Below, piece by piece: positions 41,534 to 51,378 of a stretch of 64,000 nucleotides of DNA; positions within the stretch are counted from its first letter, which is position 1; every line of letters begins with the position of its first letter. Source of the DNA: Verrucomicrobiota bacterium (GTDB taxonomy: Bacteria > Verrucomicrobiota > Kiritimatiellia > RFP12 > UBA1067). The notes under the pieces were generated by a model. It was given only the letters and a program-made list of their open reading frames with translations, did no database searches and was not told the origin of the DNA. A program made the position numbers and the translations under genes. The stretch spans positions 1 to 64,000 of the forward strand of contig JAHFSX010000004.1 of assembly GCA_023269675.1 (NCBI GenBank), in the 5' to 3' direction.

Positions 41534-43201
41534 ATGACCCTTCGGACCCTGCTAGAGGATGCCGCGACGAACCGGCCGGACTCGATTGCGCTGCGTTACC
41601 GCCGCGACAACGTCTGGCAGAGCCGTACCTATGTGGAGCTGGCCCGCGGGGCCAGCCAGATGGCCGAGGCGTTCGGACGTCTCGGCCTGCAGCCCGCCGC
41701 GGACCCGGTCGCGCTGATGCTCGAGAACGGCCCGGAGTGGGTCGAGGCCTACCTCGCCACCGCCGGCGCGGGGGTGCCGGTCGTGCCGCTCGACCCCAAG
41801 CTGCGCGCCGCTGAAGTCGCGTTCATCCTGCGGGACTCGTGCGCGGCCGCCCTCCTGACCGACACCCGCCATCTCGCGCTGCTCGGGGCGATCCTGTCGG
41901 AGCTGCCCGCGGTGCGCTTCATCGTGGTGGTGGACGGCGGCAACGCACCGCCGGCGCCGATCGCGGGCCGACCGTGCTACGACTACGAAGCGCTGCGGGC
42001 CGGCGTTCTGGGCCAGCGCCTCGCCTGGTACGTCAACCACCAGCCGTCGCCGCAGTCCATCGCCTCCGTCATCTACACCTCCGGCACCACGGGCCAGCCC
42101 AAGGGCGCGATGCTCACGCACACCAACTTCTGCAGCGACGCCATCGGCAGTTTCGAAGTGCTCGGCGACGCGATCACGCCGAAAGACGATTTCCTGATCG
42201 TGCTGCCGCTCTTCCACGCCTTCTCGTTCACCGCGAACTTCGTGATCCCGCTGGCCAAGGGCTGCGGCATGTATTTCGTCGAGAGCCTGCGCACGGTGGG
42301 CGACGACCTCAAGACCTTGCGGCCCACGGTCCTGATGGCCGTGCCGCTCCTGGCCGAGAAACTGTTCATGAAGATCGACGCCCAGCTCAAGCAGAGCCGG
42401 TTCGCGCAGCTGCTGCTCAAGCTCGGGCTCGGCCGCCTGCTCGGCAAGCGGGTGCGCGAGGGCCTGGGCGGCCGCCTGCGCTTCATGTTCGTGGGCGGCG
42501 CGCCCTGCCCTCTCCACGTGCTGCAGGGCTTCCGCCGTCTGGGCGTGCCGATCATCGAGGGCTATGGCCTGACCGAGTGTTCGCCCGTGGTCTCGGCCAC
42601 CAACCTGCGCGCGTCGCGCGTCGGCACCATCGGCAAGAAGCTGCCGAACATCGAGGTGCGCCTGGCGGATCTCGACGAACAGGGCGTGGGCGAACTGCAG
42701 GTCCGCGGTCCGATCGTGATGAAAGGCTATTACAACAATCTCGCAGCCACGCGCGAGGCGTTCGATGGCGAGTGGCTGCGCACCGGCGATCTGGCTTCCA
42801 TCGACGCCGACGGCTACCTCACCATCCGCGGCCGTAAAAAGGCCCTGATCGTGAACCGCGAGGGCAAGAACATCTATCCCGAAGAGGTCGAGAACGTGAT
42901 CGCGCGCGACCCGTTCATCGCCGATGTCATCGTGATCGGCTACACCATCGGCGGCGTTCCCGGCGAGCGCGTGGGCGCGATCCTGGTGCCGGACCTCGAC
43001 GAGATCAGAGCCGCCCACGCGGGCGCGGAGCCGCCGTGGGAGCAGGTCGAACAGCTCCTCCGCGACGGCGTCCACGCCCAGTGCGAAAGCTTGGCCGAAT
43101 ACAAGCACCCGCGCAAGCTCGCCATCCAGCGCGAGCCGCTCGAGCGCACCGCCATCCAGAAGGTCCGCCGCTGCCGCTATCAGGGCACGCTCGACGAATA
43201 A
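41534..43201 (+). CDS. Long-chain acyl-CoA synthetase-like AMP-forming ligase
   Basis: A 555-residue member of the ANL superfamily; TTTGGAG precedes ATG 41534. The P-loop-like signature YTSGTTGQPKG is at 181-191. YGLTECSPVVSATN (A5), the adenylate-binding ELQVRGPIVMKGYYNN, WLRTGDLASID (A7) and RKKALIVNREGKNIYPEEVE (A8 hinge) follow in order. The C-terminal Lys region reads ERTAIQKVRR. It should activate a fatty or other carboxylic acid to acyl-AMP and then acyl-CoA. No signal or anchor is seen. Family and length fit long-chain acyl-CoA synthetases, but other acids are possible. It is a single plus-strand gene next to a large palindrome (43203-43276). Confidence 0.85.
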   Translation: MTLRTLLEDAATNRPDSIALRYRRDNVWQSRTYVELARGASQMAEAFGRLGLQPAADPVALMLENGPEWVEAYLATAGAGVPVVPLDPKLRAAEVAFILRDSCAAALLTDTRHLALLGAILSELPAVRFIVVVDGGNAPPAPIAGRPCYDYEALRAGVLGQRLAWYVNHQPSPQSIASVIYTSGTTGQPKGAMLTHTNFCSDAIGSFEVLGDAITPKDDFLIVLPLFHAFSFTANFVIPLAKGCGMYFVESLRTVGDDLKTLRPTVLMAVPLLAEKLFMKIDAQLKQSRFAQLLLKLGLGRLLGKRVREGLGGRLRFMFVGGAPCPLHVLQGFRRLGVPIIEGYGLTECSPVVSATNLRASRVGTIGKKLPNIEVRLADLDEQGVGELQVRGPIVMKGYYNNLAATREAFDGEWLRTGDLASIDADGYLTIRGRKKALIVNREGKNIYPEEVENVIARDPFIADVIVIGYTIGGVPGERVGAILVPDLDEIRAAHAGAEPPWEQVEQLLRDGVHAQCESLAEYKHPRKLAIQREPLERTAIQKVRRCRYQGTLDE

Positions 43202-43202
43202 G

Positions 43203-43276
43203 TGCGGCTCGCCGGAGTCTCGCCCTCCAAAGCGGCTTAGGTCCACCTGGAGGGCGAGCGTCCCCGCGAGCCGTCG
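43203..43276. repeat. Large palindrome between convergent genes, family G-like
   Basis: GCGGCTCGCCGGAGTCTCGCC ends in CCTCCA and mirrors TGGAGGGCGAGCGTCCCCGC then GAGCCGTC. It fills the convergent spacer between the ligase and GH172 genes, so it may serve as terminator for both. Confidence 0.75.
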
Positions 43277-43278
43277 CG

Positions 43279-44481
43279 CTACTTCTGCGGCGGGGCGACC
43301 AGCGGAGCGGCCACCAGCAGCGGGCCGACCTTCAAGACGTCGGCCGGCGGCAGCGCCGGGAACGCCGCGTGCGGTTCGGTCTGATACCAGTAAGCCACCG
43401 AGGCGATGTCGTCGTTCAGCGGCAGGTAGCGGCCCGACTTGTCGGCCATCCAGCCCAGCGCCTGGATCGTCACCTTCAGGTCCTGCGTGAAGCGCACCGG
43501 GTCGGTCAGGTGCCAGCGGTACAGCCCGAAGCGCTGCCCCGGCTTATACGTCACGTCCGGCGGCAGCACCTGCGCCAGGCCCGAATACGGCGTGCTGAAG
43601 GTCTGATACAGCTTCGTCTGCTGGTTCTCGAAATTGTATGAGCCGCAGAAGTAATCCTCCGTGCCCGTGCCGCAGATCGTCGGGAATTTCTGGTCGCCGT
43701 CCATGAAGAACTTGATCTCGCCCTCGCCCCACCAGCCGGGGCTGCGCACTTCCCACGCGAGGTAGGTGCCCACGTACTGGCCGCGGCCGCGCACGTTGTC
43801 GAGGATCGTGACCTCCGGCCTCTCGCCCACGCGGGGCACGCGGCGGAACTGCGCGTGGAAGGTCGCCGCGTCAGCGGGCACCTTTGTCAGCGTGTAGTTG
43901 ATCTGATAGTAGAGCCGCATCGGCTTCTCGTCCAGATTCTCGAGCGTCACCTTCGCGCTCTTGTGGAACGGCATGACCCAGTAACAGTTGAACGCGCTGC
44001 CCGGGTTGACGCACACCGGCAGGGAGTCGATCTGGCAGTACTTGCCCCAGCCGCAAGCGAAGAAGTCGCCGAGCGGCACCTCCACCGAGGGCGTGGTCTC
44101 GCCGTCCCAGTAGAAGCGCAGGATATTGAAGCGGGTCTTGTCGAGCGGCGAGGGCGTCATCCAGATCTGCTGGATCGCGCCGGACCCGCTGATCTCGCCC
44201 AGCGTGACCGTGCTCTTGGCCGGCACATTCATGAAAGGCGACACCTTCCAGCCCTGCCCCAGATCGCGCGCCGCATGATGCGCCGGCCCGGTGACCGACA
44301 TGCCGGCCTGCCCCTTTTCGCCCGTGAAATTCTCCGGGCTGATCGATCGCGTCTGCGCGTCCGACACCCGGCAGAGGTTCCCGAGATCCAGGCCGAGCCC
44401 GTTGAAACTCCCGACCTTCGGCGCCGAACACGCCGTCACCAACGCCATCGCCAACAGAGCAACCAGAGTGACTACTTTCAT
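43279..44481 (-). CDS. GH172-family (DUF2961) glycosidase, lipoprotein
   Basis: A 400-residue protein with a signal peptide ending in the lipobox VTACS (Cys18), so it is probably an outer-surface or periplasmic lipoprotein. The body is a DUF2961/GH172 double jelly roll: GSGAIQQIWMTPS, RFYWDGETTPSVEVPLGDFF, YWVMPFHKSAKVTLEN, GWWGEGEIKFFMDGD and the family signature GTGTEDYFCGSYNF. Glutamates in the last two segments correspond to the catalytic pair known in GH172. GH172 members act on alpha-D-fructofuranosides or arabinofuranosides in oligomeric assemblies; the substrate here is not determined. AAAGGAA lies upstream of ATG 44481. It follows the GH116 gene by 69 nt in the same direction, suggesting co-transcription. 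Confidence 0.87.
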   Translation of the reverse strand: MKVVTLVALLAMALVTACSAPKVGSFNGLGLDLGNLCRVSDAQTRSISPENFTGEKGQAGMSVTGPAHHAARDLGQGWKVSPFMNVPAKSTVTLGEISGSGAIQQIWMTPSPLDKTRFNILRFYWDGETTPSVEVPLGDFFACGWGKYCQIDSLPVCVNPGSAFNCYWVMPFHKSAKVTLENLDEKPMRLYYQINYTLTKVPADAATFHAQFRRVPRVGERPEVTILDNVRGRGQYVGTYLAWEVRSPGWWGEGEIKFFMDGDQKFPTICGTGTEDYFCGSYNFENQQTKLYQTFSTPYSGLAQVLPPDVTYKPGQRFGLYRWHLTDPVRFTQDLKVTIQALGWMADKSGRYLPLNDDIASVAYWYQTEPHAAFPALPPADVLKVGPLLVAAPLVAPPQK

Positions 44482-44550
44482 GGTATTCCTTTCGTCATGT
44501 GAAACTGGAGACTAAATCCTGAAACGAGAACGAGATGTCGACTTTCCCTT

Positions 44551-47500
44551 CTATTTCCCGGTTGCGATGCTGCCGGCCACACCCCGCACCGACGGCGCGC
44601 CGCCCGCGACCACGGCCGTGCCGTAGCCCGTGTCCGTGCACAGGAACGAGCGGCTGGCCGCAGGCGCGCCGGGCCGGAGACGCAAGGCCTTGTCCACCGC
44701 ATCGTAGCGCACGCCCGAGAGCGCCTCCAGCAGCGCGTAGCTGGACAGGGCGCGGGCGTACCAGTGCCCGCACTCGTACTCGTTGAACGGGTTGCGCCGC
44801 ACGCCGTCGTACCGCTGGCGGCAGACACGCACGATCTCGAGCCCCTTCTCGGCCTCGCCCAGCATCATCAGATGCGCGGCGACCTGATATTCGATGCCGG
44901 TCCACACCTCGTCGCTGTACACGAAGGGCAGCAGCGGCTTGCCGCCGCGCGGCCACGAGCAGAGCAGCAGGCCGCCGTCGTTGCCCATGGCATAGGACGG
45001 CCGCTGGGGATTGGCGTGCGCCGAAAGATCGCGCTTCAGGTTATACTTGTACACGGCCAGCAGATGGCTGCGCACCAGCCGGGGATCGACCAGATCCTCC
45101 TCGATGCCGCAGACGCGCGCCATCCACAAACCCAGCACGCCGTCCGACAGGCACCCCGTGCCGTACTGGTATTTAGGCCCCTGCTCGTTCACCCGCTGCG
45201 CGACCTCGCGGTAGGCCTCGCTCTGCTCCTCGGGATTGAGCGGCGAGAAGTTGCGGTCGAGCCCCTCTTTCTTGACGATCTGGATGAAATACTCGCCGTT
45301 GAACAGCTCCCTCTCCATGCGCTGACGCCCTTTCGCCAAAAGCGTGCGATAGCGCGTCACATCGTCTCCCGCCGCCGCTCCCATCCGGGCCGCCGCCGCC
45401 AGCGCGCCCAGGTAAAAGCTGCCGCAGTGGCCGTCGGGGCCGAAATAGTTGATGTCATAGGTGTTGTGGTGCGACTCCTCCAGCAGCCCGGTCTCGCGCG
45501 GGTCCCACGTGCGGATGGCGTACTCCATGGCGGTGCGGATCTGCGGCCAGAAGCGCTTGAGCCACGCGCTGTCGCCGGAAACGCGCCACTCGCGGTGCGC
45601 CTTCATGATCTCGCCGAGGTGGCCGTCCGACGCGTCGAACGAGCCGCCGCCAGGCGTGATGGGCAGGTTCACGCGGAACGCCTGCCGCCCCTTCTCGTCC
45701 TGTCCCTCATTGAATGCGGTCTGCCGCATGCCCCGCTCCAGCGAGGGAAAAAGATGGCAGACAGCCTGGGCGTAGTTCCACACATGCGCGCAGGAACCCG
45801 CGCAACAGCCCCCTCCGTCGCCGCACCCCTCCCAACACCAGAGCCGGCCGTCGTGCTGACGCAGGAGGGTGGGCGACTTGAGGATCGTCAGGTTCGCGGC
45901 CACCGCCTCGACCGCCTCCGGCGGCAGCGTGGTGTCATAGAAGGCCTCGCGGAACTGCTCGCTGCGCTGTCGTAACGCGGCGGAGTTGGCCTGCCAGTGC
46001 GCGACCACCGCCTGAATCGATTTGAACTGCGTGGCATACCACGGCACGTAAGTCGAGGGGGCCTTTTCCGGCGGGCAGGCGGTGCCCGGTGCGCAGACAC
46101 AGGGCACGGCCGGTGCCGCGGCCGGCGGATCGGCGATCCAAGCGCCATAATCCTGGCCCTCGAAATCCGCCAGCAGCGTGACGCGGCCCGCATCGGCCAC
46201 AATGGCGCCGCCTGCTCCCTGTATCAACGCGCTGACCGGTTCATCGCTCAAAATGAAATGGTCCGCACTGATGTGTCCCCAGCCTTCGGTCGAGCGGTCG
46301 CTGATCCGCACGCGGCCCTTCTTGCCCGCGAACCCGGCGAGGTCGAACGTGGCCCACGCCAGCGACTCCGCGCCCTTGCCGGTTGCCGACCGCACCTCTT
46401 TGTCCCCGACGAGCAGGCTGACGCAGGTCTGGCCCTCGAACGCGCCGCCGCCGACCAAAAAGTGCAGATAGCGCTTGTTGAGGTCGAACTCCGGCGAGGT
46501 CAGGGTCCCGACCGAGCCGTCGCCATCGGGGTCGAAGGTGTTCACCAATCCTTTTCCAAGGAAGCCCGCGACCGGCTGCTGTCCCGCGATCGCGCCTTTG
46601 GAAGGCGAGGCCCGGAAGGCGGCCGCCCCCGCCGCATCAAACGCCCGCTTGCCGTATTTCAGTCCGCTGCCCGGCACGTACCAGCACGTGTTCAGGCGGA
46701 TGACCCGCTCTTCGCCGGGCTTGAGATCGAACGGCACGGCCAGCGACGCGCCCGGCGCGCTGCCCGGAACCGGCGGGTTGGCGACCGCGCGTCCCTCCGC
46801 CACGTGGCTCCAGGCGATCGTGAGCGGGTCCCACCACCCGCCGCGGAACCAGCAGTGGTCGACCTGCACATTACGCTCCTCGACGCAGAACGCGAAGGCG
46901 CCGCTGGTCTCGCGCTCGACGCCGGATCCCGCGTAGAGCACAAAGCCGCCCGCAACCGGACCAATGGAACCACTGTCTTTACTGCCCATGAAGTTGCGGG
47001 TGTTGAACGAGAAGACCGCCCGCAGCGCTTGGGCGGAGGTGTTCTTGATGCGGTATTCGAGCGCGCCCGCCGGTAGGCTGGAGGAATCGGCGTCCGGCGG
47101 CGTGAAGGGGCTCCACCCCGTGATCTCGACCGCGAGCGGCACCGCCTCGTCCCGGAGCTGGATCGTCGCAAAGGGGAAGCGCGCCCGGAACGAGCAGCCG
47201 CGGAACCGCGGGAATCCGTAGGTGCGCCCCGTCGCGCCGTTGCCCGTCTCGGCCTGACCGAAGTACTTCCAGTCCGGAATCGGCCCCTCCAGCACGCGGG
47301 CGATATTCTCATCGGGCTTCGCGCCCAGCACGCACACGGCCGCGAAGCAGGTCGGCTCGTTAAAAAACTCCATCTTGTGCCGCACCGACATTGTGGAGAT
47401 CGCGCCGTAGCCTTCGAGGCAGTACATCCCCGCGCCGATCCCGCCGATGGGGAAGGCGATGCGGTTGAGCCGCGCGCCCTCGTACGTCCCGTTAAACACA

Positions 47501-47571
47501 TCAGCGGCGAACGCTGATCCGGCCACGCACATAACGGCTAAAACGGACCCGCACCTAGCCATGGCCTGCAT
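44551..47571 (-). CDS. GH116-family glycosidase with inserted beta-sandwich module
   Basis: A 1006-residue secreted protein. ATG 47571 is chosen because it begins the signal peptide (AMARCGSVLAVMCVAGSAFA) and GAGGG lies upstream; a longer frame would translate repeat D3. The N-terminal GH116 domain (about 25-330) shows FNGTYEGARLNRIAFPIGGIG. Residues about 335-450 form an inserted module with GKGLVNTF, VGTLTSPEF, HFLVGGG and EGWGHISADHFILSD, a pattern known from GH32 levanase-like proteins. The helical catalytic domain (about 530-1000) has EESHHNTYD (698-706, nucleophile region) and CLSDGVLGLW with Asp810 as likely acid/base. GH116 enzymes hydrolyse beta-glucosides or beta-xylosides. Family firm, substrate open. 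Confidence 0.88.
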   Translation of the reverse strand: MQAMARCGSVLAVMCVAGSAFAADVFNGTYEGARLNRIAFPIGGIGAGMYCLEGYGAISTMSVRHKMEFFNEPTCFAAVCVLGAKPDENIARVLEGPIPDWKYFGQAETGNGATGRTYGFPRFRGCSFRARFPFATIQLRDEAVPLAVEITGWSPFTPPDADSSSLPAGALEYRIKNTSAQALRAVFSFNTRNFMGSKDSGSIGPVAGGFVLYAGSGVERETSGAFAFCVEERNVQVDHCWFRGGWWDPLTIAWSHVAEGRAVANPPVPGSAPGASLAVPFDLKPGEERVIRLNTCWYVPGSGLKYGKRAFDAAGAAAFRASPSKGAIAGQQPVAGFLGKGLVNTFDPDGDGSVGTLTSPEFDLNKRYLHFLVGGGAFEGQTCVSLLVGDKEVRSATGKGAESLAWATFDLAGFAGKKGRVRISDRSTEGWGHISADHFILSDEPVSALIQGAGGAIVADAGRVTLLADFEGQDYGAWIADPPAAAPAVPCVCAPGTACPPEKAPSTYVPWYATQFKSIQAVVAHWQANSAALRQRSEQFREAFYDTTLPPEAVEAVAANLTILKSPTLLRQHDGRLWCWEGCGDGGGCCAGSCAHVWNYAQAVCHLFPSLERGMRQTAFNEGQDEKGRQAFRVNLPITPGGGSFDASDGHLGEIMKAHREWRVSGDSAWLKRFWPQIRTAMEYAIRTWDPRETGLLEESHHNTYDINYFGPDGHCGSFYLGALAAAARMGAAAGDDVTRYRTLLAKGRQRMERELFNGEYFIQIVKKEGLDRNFSPLNPEEQSEAYREVAQRVNEQGPKYQYGTGCLSDGVLGLWMARVCGIEEDLVDPRLVRSHLLAVYKYNLKRDLSAHANPQRPSYAMGNDGGLLLCSWPRGGKPLLPFVYSDEVWTGIEYQVAAHLMMLGEAEKGLEIVRVCRQRYDGVRRNPFNEYECGHWYARALSSYALLEALSGVRYDAVDKALRLRPGAPAASRSFLCTDTGYGTAVVAGGAPSVRGVAGSIATGK

Positions 47572-47607
47572 ACGTATTGCCCTCGCGTTAAAATACACTG
47601 CCCCTTC

Positions 47608-47674
47608 GTATGTTGTACCGCCTTCAGGCGGCAACACGGCTTGGCAGACGTCCGCCTAAAGGCGGTACAACAAA
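47608..47674. repeat. Dispersed palindrome, family D copy 3
   Basis: GTATGTTGTACCGCCTTCAG GCGG on the left and CCGCCTAAAGGCGGTACAAC AAAC on the right. It lies in the 115-bp spacer between the GH5-like stop and the GH116 start. Confidence 0.88.
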
Positions 47675-47686
47675 CCGATACGACCG

Positions 47687-50368
47687 CTATTCCCGCACGA
47701 TCTCGTACAGCATCCGCGCGCCGCTTTCAGCCGCGACCGAGACCGTAAAACGCAGCGTGCCGCCACCGGCCTTCGCCGCCAGCTTCTCCACGCGCCGTCC
47801 GTTGGTCGCCAGCGCGTACACCGTGTAGGCCTCGGGCGCGTTCAGCGCGAGCGCCACGTCGGCCTGTCCGACACGCACCAGATGCGGCAGCTTGCCATTC
47901 GCCAGCATCGTCTTGCGCGCCCGCTCCGCGTAGCGCGCGCCCGTGTTCTGCACGTCCGTCAGATGCGTCAGCAGCAGCCGGCCGCTCGCCGCGACCGATG
48001 CGCCGTCGAGCGCGCTCACCCACACCGTCGCGGGCGATCCGGAAACCGTGACCGCCAGGGGCCCCGCTTCAAACGCGCCGGCCTCAGCGAACCCGCCGCA
48101 GGTGCGCGCCGTGGTGATCGTGAACGCGCCGCGCGCCTGATCCATGACCAGCGGCCCGCAGGCGTTGGTCAGCGGCGCGAAAGCGGCGGCGGCGTTGGTC
48201 GCGTAGGCCTCTGCGAACGGGACCATCCGCCAGCCGGGCACCGCCGCGTCTGCCCCGTATGTGGCGACGCGCGCGTGCCACGCGGCGGAGCTCCATTCCG
48301 GCGCCAGGCGCGTGACGTTCGCCTTCAGCCCGCCGACCTCGCGCGGAGGCAGCGCGATCGCGACTTTTTCCGTGGCGGGCGCGAGATCGCCGCGCAGGAA
48401 CAAACAGAGGGAGGCGCGTTCCGTGGCCTGCGCCAGCGGATCGGTGGACACGTCGAAATAACTGATCGCGCCTTCGCCGTCGAGCATGTTCTCCAGCCGG
48501 TGGGAGTAGGCGAAACGCCAGAGCGCGCTCCAGTCCTGCAGGGCGGCCATCGCGCCGGTCAGGATGCCGCCCACGCCGCGGAACATGCCGGGCGCGGCGA
48601 AGTTGAACTCCGAGACCGTGAAGGGCTTGTCAGCGAGGCGCGTGAAGGCCACGCCGCACGGCGTGCGGCACCCGGTGCGGATCGGGTTCTCGTTCCCGCA
48701 CCGGCTCGGCAACGCCCAGCGCTTGGCGAGGAACTGCGGGTGATCCACGTAGAAATGATCGTCCACATAGTCGTACACCGTCTCGCGCACCGGCTGCAGC
48801 GGCACATAGTGCGAGCCGCAGTTGTAGTTCGAGATGAGCGCGCGGCAGCCGATCTCGTCCCGCAGGAAGGCCTTCATGCGGGCCACGGTCTTCGCCTCGG
48901 TGTCGGCCACAAAGAGCGCCACCGCCGAACCGGCCCTGCCGCCCATACCCGCCGGCATCTTATCGGGAATGTCCGCGAACGCCGGGTCCTTCGCCCGCTT
49001 CTCCTGCAGCCAGGCTTGCCACGCGGCCTGCATCTGCGGCGTCTCGCGCGCCTCCTGTGCCGCATACCCGATCGAGCCCTCGTTGATCATCACGATGAAC
49101 GGCATGCCCGGCTCGTCCGCGTAGCGCCGCCCGGTGTGAGGATTCACGTGCGTCAGGAAGGCTTTAGCGAACGCGGCCCAGTTCTGGTACGCGGGCTCGT
49201 AGACCATGATCAGCGCCTTGAAGATGTTCTTCTCCATGGGGTCGTCGCGCGCGATGCCGATATGCCGCCACGTCACGTTGCGCGACACGTAGAGGTCGGT
49301 CGTCACATACAGGCCACGCTTCAGGCACGCCGCGATGAACCCGTCGAGCTTCGCCAGCTGCTCAGGGTTCAGCGTCAGTCCGTCCTTGCTGCCCTGCACG
49401 CACCCCTGATCGTAATGATGCACGCGGATGCTGTTGTAGCCCAGCCGCACCAGGCGCGCGGCGATCTGTTCCGCCTGCTCGGGCGAGGGGAAGTTGGCGG
49501 TGGCGCAGAAGTTGACGCCGTAAAAGCGCTGCGCCACCCCGGGCCGCTGTTCGAACTCGAAGTGCGGACCTTTCGCCAGCAGCCACCCGTGCTTGCCGGC
49601 CGGCGCGTCGGCATTGCCGATTTTCGTGAAGTCGAGCGCCGAGCCGGCCACGATCTCTTTCTCGTAAGTGAGCGTCACCCACTCTTTGCCCGCCTGAAGC
49701 GTCACCGGGCGGTCATACGTCGCGGTCAGGGGCTGGTCAGTCGCGAGCGTGAAGGCCACGCTGTAAGGCGTCCCGGCCGTCACCTTCCTCTCGCCGTTAC
49801 TGCCGAGCCGGAAACTGAAACTCTCGCCCCACTTGCGGTCATCCTGAATCAGGACCGGCGTCGGCGCGTCGAACGTCAGGACCAGCCGTCCCGCCTGCGG
49901 CGGCGGAAACGTCAGCTCCAAACGGCTGGCTTTGCCGCTGAACACCTGCAGGCTCCCCTGCTTCGCTGGAAACAGGCCCGCTTTCGCGTCGGCCTTCCAG
50001 CCCGCGCCAGCCGCCCTCAGCGCGGGCAACCGGAAACCTACGAACAGCCCGTTCAAGGTCATGTCGCCCTTCGGCGTGAAGGTATAGACCGCATGCACGG
50101 CGCCGGCCTCGGCCTGCGTGACCTCCACGCGTCCGGCCACCGCCTCTTTTTCCGAGGCGGCCAGCTCGAACGCGCAGGCGCCCTTCGCATCGGGCGTCGA
50201 GGTGCCGCCGCCGCTCACGCTCTTTTTCCACCCCGCGGTGAAAAGGCTGCCGCGAAACTCGACCGCAGGCGATTCCAGCTTCAGCGCGCCGCCCATGCTC
50301 AGCACCGCCTCGCCGCAGATCCCCGCCCACGGCGCCAGCAACACGATTAACAGACTCAAACGTTTCAT
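47687..50368 (-). CDS. Large secreted GH5-like glycosidase
   Basis: An 893-residue protein with signal peptide MKRLSLLIVLLAPWAGICGE; GGGGGAC precedes ATG 50368. Residues about 25-270 form an N-terminal beta-sandwich region. The TIM barrel then starts at RFYGVNFCATANFP (281-294), followed by LGYNSIRVHHYD. N429-E430 in VMINEGSIG is the predicted acid/base pair, and E584 in TVSEFNF the predicted nucleophile. The C-terminal about 250 residues are beta-rich. It is a longer paralogue of the enzyme at 6032-8167, which lacks the N-terminal module. It lies in the second carbohydrate island between nfo and GH116. Clan GH-A membership is well supported; substrate unknown. Confidence 0.78.
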   Translation of the reverse strand: MKRLSLLIVLLAPWAGICGEAVLSMGGALKLESPAVEFRGSLFTAGWKKSVSGGGTSTPDAKGACAFELAASEKEAVAGRVEVTQAEAGAVHAVYTFTPKGDMTLNGLFVGFRLPALRAAGAGWKADAKAGLFPAKQGSLQVFSGKASRLELTFPPPQAGRLVLTFDAPTPVLIQDDRKWGESFSFRLGSNGERKVTAGTPYSVAFTLATDQPLTATYDRPVTLQAGKEWVTLTYEKEIVAGSALDFTKIGNADAPAGKHGWLLAKGPHFEFEQRPGVAQRFYGVNFCATANFPSPEQAEQIAARLVRLGYNSIRVHHYDQGCVQGSKDGLTLNPEQLAKLDGFIAACLKRGLYVTTDLYVSRNVTWRHIGIARDDPMEKNIFKALIMVYEPAYQNWAAFAKAFLTHVNPHTGRRYADEPGMPFIVMINEGSIGYAAQEARETPQMQAAWQAWLQEKRAKDPAFADIPDKMPAGMGGRAGSAVALFVADTEAKTVARMKAFLRDEIGCRALISNYNCGSHYVPLQPVRETVYDYVDDHFYVDHPQFLAKRWALPSRCGNENPIRTGCRTPCGVAFTRLADKPFTVSEFNFAAPGMFRGVGGILTGAMAALQDWSALWRFAYSHRLENMLDGEGAISYFDVSTDPLAQATERASLCLFLRGDLAPATEKVAIALPPREVGGLKANVTRLAPEWSSAAWHARVATYGADAAVPGWRMVPFAEAYATNAAAAFAPLTNACGPLVMDQARGAFTITTARTCGGFAEAGAFEAGPLAVTVSGSPATVWVSALDGASVAASGRLLLTHLTDVQNTGARYAERARKTMLANGKLPHLVRVGQADVALALNAPEAYTVYALATNGRRVEKLAAKAGGGTLRFTVSVAAESGARMLYEIVRE

Positions 50369-50513
50369 CAAAGTCCCCCGCCCGACATACCACTCAGTTT
50401 TGACCGCGCGACCCTGTCCGCGCTATTCCTTGCCGGGGCCTGACCCGGCAGACGTGCCCCGGCAGCGCGTCAGGCCGTGCTGGCGAAAATCAGACACCAC
50501 CGCCCCGATCCTG

Positions 50514-51356
50514 CTACCCCGCCATTTCCAACAATTGCCGGATCTCCTGCGCCCACAACTCCTCATTCGGCGTCTCCAGCACCAGCGGCATATTCTCGAA
50601 GCGCTTGTCCGTCATGATGCACGCGAAGACGTCGATGCCCAGCAGCCCCGCGCCCAGCGACTCGTGCCGGTCCACATGCGAATTCAGCCCCGCCTTGGAG
50701 TCGTTGAGGTGCATGCCGCGCAGATACCGCATGCCGACCGTCTTGTCGAAGTGCTCCATCGTCTTGAGAAAGCCGTCGCGCGTGCGGATGTCGAACCCCG
50801 CCGCAAAGGTATGCGCCGTGTCGAGGCAGATCCCCACGCGCGCCTTGTCGTCGGTGCCGTCGATCATCGCCTTGAGCTCCTCGAAGACCGAGCCCAGGTT
50901 GCCGCCGCTGCCGGCCGTGTTCTCGATGACCAGCGTCACGCCGCTCGTCTGGGCCAGCACCGTGTTGATCGACTGCGCCACGCGTGCGCACCCCTCCTGC
51001 GGCGTGATCAGTCGCAGGTGGCTGCCCGGATGGAAATTGAGTTTGTCGAGCCCCAGCGCCATGCAGCGCTGCACCTCATCGATGACGGCCGCCAGGGATT
51101 TCGCGTGCGCCGCCTCGTCGGGGTTGGCGAGGTTGATGAGGTACCCCGCGTGCGGCAGCACCTGCGCCGCGGTGTAGCCGTCCGCCGCCAGCTGCTTCTT
51201 GAACGCGGCGATGTCCGCCGCCGCATAGGGCGCGGCCGTCCACTGGCGCTGGTTCTTGACGAACAGGCCGAAGCCCGTGGCGCCCAGCGCCTTGGCGTGG
51301 ATGGGCGCGTTCGCCACCCCGCCCCCGATCGACACATGCGGACCGATGAAATACAT
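50514..51356 (-). CDS. nfo: Endonuclease IV (AP endonuclease)
   Basis: A 280-residue zinc-dependent apurinic/apyrimidinic endonuclease of base excision repair. GPHVSIGGGV (5-14), LNFHPGSH, LVIENTAGSG, CLDTAHTFAAG, MHLNDSK and HVDRHESLGAG all contain expected metal ligands, and LETPNEE closes the barrel. The length is typical. GAAGGG lies upstream of ATG 51356. It follows prmC on the minus strand, with a family B half repeat in the 64-bp gap. This repair and translation pair interrupts an otherwise carbohydrate-centred island. Identification firm. Confidence 0.96.
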   Translation of the reverse strand: MYFIGPHVSIGGGVANAPIHAKALGATGFGLFVKNQRQWTAAPYAAADIAAFKKQLAADGYTAAQVLPHAGYLINLANPDEAAHAKSLAAVIDEVQRCMALGLDKLNFHPGSHLRLITPQEGCARVAQSINTVLAQTSGVTLVIENTAGSGGNLGSVFEELKAMIDGTDDKARVGICLDTAHTFAAGFDIRTRDGFLKTMEHFDKTVGMRYLRGMHLNDSKAGLNSHVDRHESLGAGLLGIDVFACIMTDKRFENMPLVLETPNEELWAQEIRQLLEMAG

Positions 51357-51378
51357 GAACTAGCCCTTCTCCCCCTGG

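Noticed and set aside
47882-50350. An 822-codon frame antisense to the GH5-like gene
   Set aside because: Arg/Gly/His-rich shadow; the minus-strand gene has a signal peptide and a catalytic NE pair.
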